NCBI GenBank assembly: GCA_015679605.1
Contig: JAAAVE010000193.1
Span: 1 to 12,193, forward strand
DNA from: Podila epigama
Taxonomy: Eukaryota; Mortierellomycota; Mortierellomycetes; Mortierellales; Mortierellaceae
Direction of reading: 5' to 3'
Length of the DNA stretch: 12,193 nt
Every line of letters starts with the position of its first letter. Position 1 is the first letter of the stretch. This document shows positions 7,403 through 12,193 of this stretch, one piece after another. Both the position numbers and the translations under genes were made by a program. The notes below the pieces were generated by a model. The model saw only the letters and a program-made list of their open reading frames with translations. It had not been told where the DNA came from and ran no database searches.

Positions 7403-10400
7403 CTATTGATCTGAAGTGGACGCAAGCTTGTTTTGGTCAAGACACAATGGACAAGGTGTACGCCCTCGTTTGGAACGGATGAGGGCCGCATGGTTTGCCT
7501 TGGTTCGAAGATTGATCTTTGTGAGACTCGATTTCATCCGTGGCATGGTCTCTTCATCGTCTGCAAAGAGACACTTGTCGTGATAGACATGTCGGCAAAA
7601 GAACATAACAAAGGTCGATATCGGTGCCCCTGGAAGTCGGTTCTCATTAGGAGCAAAAATCGGTTGTTGACAGGTCGAGCATAACGTATCCTCTGTCATT
7701 TTGATTCAAGTGGAGAGGTAGGGAAAAGAACGTTAGGAAAATAACATCTAATAAACAAGAAGGGAAAGAGTTGACTTTGTAAAACTTCTTCATGGAATAG
7801 TTACCTGAGCATGAAATGCCACGTTTTTGAGAGCGCTGAAGCTGATCTGCCATGGCGACACTGTCGCTAACAAGGATGCGTCGGCATCCCTCTCGAAGTG
7901 ACATCTGAAGATTAAAGTCCTGGAGAATCTTCATGAGAGCCGGGCGGAGGCCAGGAATCTCCAGTCCGTTAGGAATGCGGCTGATGAGACGAATGGGGTC
8001 AATCTCTGTTCCCACGTTCTGCAGCAAACCGCGAATAAAGTCTAGGTCGATCAAGTAAGAAAGAGAGTAAGCATTGAGGGTTGCAAGAAACATGAATAAA
8101 GGTCGCATCGAAATGTCTTGTTGAAATGAAATATATGAACTTACGAGGCTTGTCCATGGAGTACTTGAGCAAGTCATCCCAAAGATCATCATCGTTTTGC
8201 TCCTTGGCAAAGTTGATAGCCTACAAAATATATGACGAGACAAAATGTGTCAATGTAGTCTGTCCATGCGGAGTAATCAAGTGAATATGCAGACGATAAA
8301 AATAAAAGAAAAGAAAAAAAAAAAAAAAAAAGACTTACCCTCTCGACATCGCCTAGACGCTCAATAATGAGCATTAACGCCTTCTTGTTGTTGCCCATAC
8401 GACCCAAAAGAAAGACCATTTCGGGGACGAGATCACGCACTTCACAAGCTCGGTACGCCTATATTCAGATAGAATAAAAACATATGAGCCATGCATATCA
8501 TGAAAATCCTCTCCTTCACCAAAAAAAAAGTACAAAACCAGTCTCGATCTATCCGTTACCCTTTCAAGCGAGTAATAGTTGCTCGCCCTCAAAAAGTCAA
8601 TGAGCTTTCCTGGAGCGAACTCGGCATAGAGTTCCACCTGCTGGTTGTGGAACTCTGTGCCAAGATGTGGATCGCGAAGGAACAGAGCATCTAGATAGAT
8701 ATGCAGCAATCGCGGTTCACTCTCCAGTTGCGGCACAACATGCTTGATCTAGTGTCATAAAAAAACCAAAGCATTGTGTGGTTAATGAAGCATTGCTTGA
8801 ATTTGCATTTGACATTTAAGCTTGCTGTCACTTACCGGAATCTCCTCTGTATGCTCCACCATCATTTGGACTGCAGGCCCTTGCGTCAATTCCTCTTCAG
8901 GTGTCATTTTAGGCTCATTTTCATCCGCAGGCTCTTTGCCTGACTTCTTGGCCTCAAGTTGCTCCTTGACCTTTTGGTCATAAATGTACTGGTCAAACTC
9001 CATCAAGAGCACCGCCTTATCCTTCACAGCCGAGTACAAGTCGTGGTCACGGATTAGCTCAAACACATTAGGTCTGCGAAGTCGCAGGAAGTACTCCAAA
9101 GCTCTGTCAGCCCTATCATCTCGGGTATATCTATAGTGTCAAAAAAACGGATACATAATTGAACGACGCTCGTGTTAGTTCTGCAGACTGAGGCATTTCC
9201 GCGATTCGCTTTCATGTCCGAGACTTACAGTTCGGCAAGAGATTCCATGAGCAACACATTGTCCTTGTCCTGCTTCAGTCGGTCTTCTACAGCGACAATG
9301 ACGTTCTGGATATTGTAAAGGCCTGGTGGGAAACTCTTGACAGTTTTGAAGAGGGACTGAAAAAAATATAAATCGATGTTAATATGGTATGAGCAATGTC
9401 AAAACATCGCTCATTTTTTTCTTTCCTTACAGGAAATTAAAAAACAAAACAAACCTGATGGTCGTGCATCAAAAAGTAAGCCAACACCAATTCGTAAATG
9501 GTATCGCTAAGAGTCGGTTCTTTGAATGGGATGTATGCTGCAATCGCCTAATAATTTTCAATAAATAGTTTGGGTTACACCATGCGCAAACTGCGGATAT
9601 CTTGACGCGAGTGTCGTTTAACAATGGATATACCATGTACCTTTAGTTGTCTTGCCTCAGCAAAGGCGTAAATCCAATGCTCCCACAATTCTGCATCTGG
9701 TCCAAGAATAGCAGGACATTGTTCAGCCGCTTTGTCATATTCCTCTGTTGGCAATGAGGAAGTGAAGAAAGAAAGAAAAAATCATGACAACAGAGTTAAT
9801 ATAGGCATATCCTCTCAACCATTCTTCATACTCCAAACGCACAAAGTCATTGCTGAATTGTTTACCTCGTTCCAAAAGCCAGCCAAGGTACTTTTGTCCA
9901 ATCTCGCTAGCATTATACTTTTTGGAACCACCATAAATCTGTGCCTCACGTGCATGCCCCAGCGCTTCCTCGTAGCGCTCACGCTCCATCAGCCATTGAA
10001 TATGGTCATCGAGATCTCGCTCCTTTGCCACAACCAAGTCTTTTGGACTGCCAATGTAGAACATGTCCTGGGTCGGAAGATGCTCAAACATATAGTCGTT
10101 GGCTTGATAATGAGCGAATCCATGTAGTGTCAATGCGTCAGAACTAATCTCTTCGTTGTAAGCGTTGATAATGCGCAGCTCGGGTCTCTTTGCCATCTAT
10201 TGACGAGAAATGAGCTTGTTGAAAGGTAAATATCGTATATCGTCATATACAAGATAAGGAAAACACGGTAGTCACTGTTTCTCAGACCTTGCGTTCGTTC
10301 CTTTCGGATCCACTGATATGAGCAATCTCTTCGATGTCATCAACATTGTATGCCATCAACAGCAACATTTCCTTGAAGGGTGCAATGCCGCAGACGATGA

Positions 10401-11972
10401 AATCTGTTTGGAACCTATTACATGCATGTGATGTTAAAAAAAACGATCGTACCCTTTGTCGGTCACTGCGTATCATTTTAGCACAAGTGGATAATATACT
10501 CACATTGTGGTAATTTCGACATATTGCCCTGGAAGGCCAGACCTCATTTGATCCCTGGGTCGATCCTTTACAACAGCAATCTTGACAAGGGCTGCCCATC
10601 CGATGAGAAGTTCTGTTTCACTCTTCCAGCAGAGTCGACATTTAAAGAGATCTGCTCGGGGACTGGATCCAGGCCTGTCGATGAATGTGATGCGTTGTTC
10701 AGTAGCCGTATCATAAATTTTGACACCCTATGCCCCGATGCACGAAATACGATAAAGATTGATACAAGTTAGATAAAATTGCTCCGCAAGTGCGTCCATC
10801 TGGAAAGAGATGAAAGAAGAAGGGAGGTCCTGCGATAGGAAAATATAGATTCGTACCAAATCATTTGACCAAGCAATCAAGTTTCCACACCACTTGATGG
10901 CATAAATGGGTCCTTCTCCCGAATGCAAGACAACATCGCGATTACCAAACCAACCTACAAAAGAATTTACCAGACAGGAGCGCAACGGTCAGTACAAAAA
11001 GTCAAATTGATATTACTTCGGTTGGATGTGATAGAGAGTTTAACATACCCTTTTCGTTCAAGATAAGTTGTCCTGCCATGCCACCAGAGACAAACTGCTT
11101 GGAGTTGGATTTTGCGTAGTTGGGCTCTAGTGCGACAGCCTTGACGGGTCGTTTGTAGTTGAAAGAGTGGTGTTCTTGTGTAAACAGTCCATGGATGACC
11201 ACCTTGCCTATGGTGAGTGAGTTTTATCGTCGTAACCGACTATTAATTTCCTATTCGTCTGGTTGCATATTTGAAGGTAGCCCACATGAAAAATAAAGAA
11301 TTTGGCCACACATACCGTCATCTGAAGCACTAGCAATGTATTCTCCTTCCAGGTCAACGCTCAAGTCGTTAACTGTTGCTTGATGCGCCTGGAACTTTTG
11401 ATTTTCATTGCCCTCAAAGTCCATGATATGAACTACACCCCAATGTGTACCCATGGCCTAGATGAGAGAATATAGCAATTGTTGAGGCACGTTAGACCCA
11501 TGTATGCAGTTTGCTTTCGCAATGTTTGACAAAATAGTATGAATTTTCTTACGAGGAAACGTTCCGAGACAGTCGTTGCGCTAGCAGAGTCCTTCTTGAG
11601 CATTTCGCCGATGCCTGCTCCGAGTCTCTGGTAGTTGAGTTTTGGTTCTTCCTCTTCTTCCTCTTCATCGTCCTCTTCATCTTCCTCTTCGTCATCTTCC
11701 TCCTCGTCCTCCTCTTCTTCTTCCTCCTCTTCCTCGTCTTCTTCTTCTTCGTCGTCTTCTTCCTCGCTTTCTTCTTCCTCGTCCTCGTCTTCCTCGTCCT
11801 CTTCTTCCTCGTCTTCCTCGTCACCCTCTTCCTCCCCTTCCTCCGATTCCTCTACTTCTTCTTCTGCTGTAGAATGACGAGTCGTTGTTGCTAATGTCTC
11901 ATTGCCGTCCTTGCCATCTGCATGTTCCTGAGTAGCCTCATTGGGCTTGTTGGACGCGGCTGGCGAACTCAT
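7403..11972 (-). CDS. VPS41: Vacuolar protein sorting 41, HOPS complex subunit (16 exons, 1,010 aa)
   Basis: Exons: 11972-11553, 11457-11316, 11207-11049, 10954-10857, 10727-10504, 10414-10288, 10196-9866, 9744-9641, 9547-9455, 9356-9229, 9130-8836, 8748-8560, 8458-8339, 8220-8145, 8041-7805, 7692-7403. The sum is 3,033 nt, all in phase, with GT-AG introns of 85-129 nt. VPS41 is the effector-specific subunit of HOPS, which binds the Rab7/Ypt7 GTPase and tethers late endosomes, AP-3 vesicles and autophagosomes to the vacuole. Residues 37-109 are almost all Glu/Asp. Residues 112-430 are the WD40-type propeller (FLAMGTHWGVVHIMDFEGN at about 139-157; S-G-G-M-A-G; I-K-W-C-G-N-L-I-A-W). Residues 440-900 are the helical clathrin-heavy-chain-repeat part (VVAKERDLDDHIQWL; LWDDLLKYSMDKP; LREGCRRILVSDS). 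Residues 919-998 are a RING-H2 finger: C919, C922, C947, H949, H952, C955, C995, C998. Order and motifs follow human VPS41 along its length. Intron 6 has a weak donor, GTCTGA. Confidence 0.96.
11646..11864 (-). repeat. GAA/GAG/GAC codon-repeat tract encoding the acidic stretch of VPS41
   Basis: Seventy-three codons, of which all but five (V40, S43, G46, G50, S69) are Glu or Asp. The plus strand is a TTC/CTC/GTC repeat, and its open frames at 11635-11877 (poly-Ser) and 11642-11872 (Leu/Pro-rich) are artefacts. Saccharomyces Vps41 also has an acidic run just before its propeller, so the feature is expected in kind but is longer here. Confidence 0.9.
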
Positions 11973-12193
11973 TTTCTTTTCCCGGTTTATTTTTATTCGC
12001 TGCCCAAATTTTTTTGTTCTTAATTTGGTGCTGTGTTCAGATTAATGACGAGTGTGGAGCGTGTTTTTTGAGGTAAGGAGAGTAGACAATGAATGAACTG
12101 ACATGGGAGATGCGTGAATGAGCGCGGGAACAGGCTTTTGTTCACGTTTCGTGACACTGGGTCATATTTAACTTAAGGGTGGTTTCAACGGAC
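11973..12193 (-). promoter_or_regulatory. VPS41 upstream region
   Basis: This is the 5' flank of VPS41 up to the window edge. The ATG is preceded by an A-rich context (AAGAAAATGAG) and an AT-rich leader with AATAAAAATAAA-type words. A TTAAATAT word near 12165-12173 might be TATA-like. No coding frame is visible. Confidence 0.4.

Noticed and set aside
9732-10127. 131-codon plus-strand frame
   Set aside because: It is antisense to VPS41 exons 7 and 8, which are supported by family motifs and phase.
11635-11877. Plus-strand poly-Ser frame and overlapping Leu/Pro-rich frame
   Set aside because: They are the exact antisense of the Glu/Asp codon repeat in VPS41 exon 1.

Overview
The window looks like nuclear DNA of an intron-rich filamentous fungus. 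All recognisable genes are on the minus strand and are broken by short GT-AG introns: 85-131 nt in the two multi-exon genes I could reconstruct in full. Donors are mostly GTAAGT or GTATGT type, and leaders are rich in C and T on the coding strand. An early-diverging lineage such as Mortierellomycota or Mucoromycota is my inference from intron density and protein style; no marker gene here proves it. There are no signs of a prokaryotic or viral genome, no CRISPR, and no recognisable tRNA or rRNA gene.

Layout from left to right. Positions 62-483 (minus) appear to hold the first two exons of an unidentified gene that runs off the left edge. Positions 484-1063 look like a divergent promoter. Its right half reads like a fungal CT-rich 5' leader for a plus-strand gene, but behind it I find only short broken frames (1064-1367) and no convincing gene up to 2084. 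Positions 2085-3561 (minus) are a six-exon gene for a 307-residue protein with an N-terminal PB1 domain and a C-terminal SAM domain. It is preceded by a 10-bp tandem repeat next to a TATA-like box. Positions 3862-5640 are intergenic, with purine tracts, microsatellites and two long poly-T runs. Positions 5735-6040 (minus) encode a 101-residue secreted protein with ten cysteines, with a poly(A) signal downstream and a TATA box and possible 5'-UTR intron upstream. Positions 6390-7402 are intergenic apart from one doubtful hydrophobic frame.

Positions 7403-11972 (minus) are the best-supported gene: a 16-exon VPS41 (HOPS tethering complex subunit). All 15 introns join in frame to give 1,010 residues: an acidic N-terminal tract, WD40-type beta-propeller, clathrin-heavy-chain-repeat solenoid, and a C-terminal RING-H2 finger with a long basic loop.

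The genes do not form an operon or obvious pathway. VPS41 serves vacuole and late-endosome fusion, the PB1-SAM protein is probably a signalling or polarity scaffold, and the cysteine-rich protein is probably exported. The points most worth a second look are the PB1-SAM architecture with a skippable in-frame exon, the helically phased promoter repeat, the ten-cysteine secreted protein, and the unusual RING loop of VPS41.
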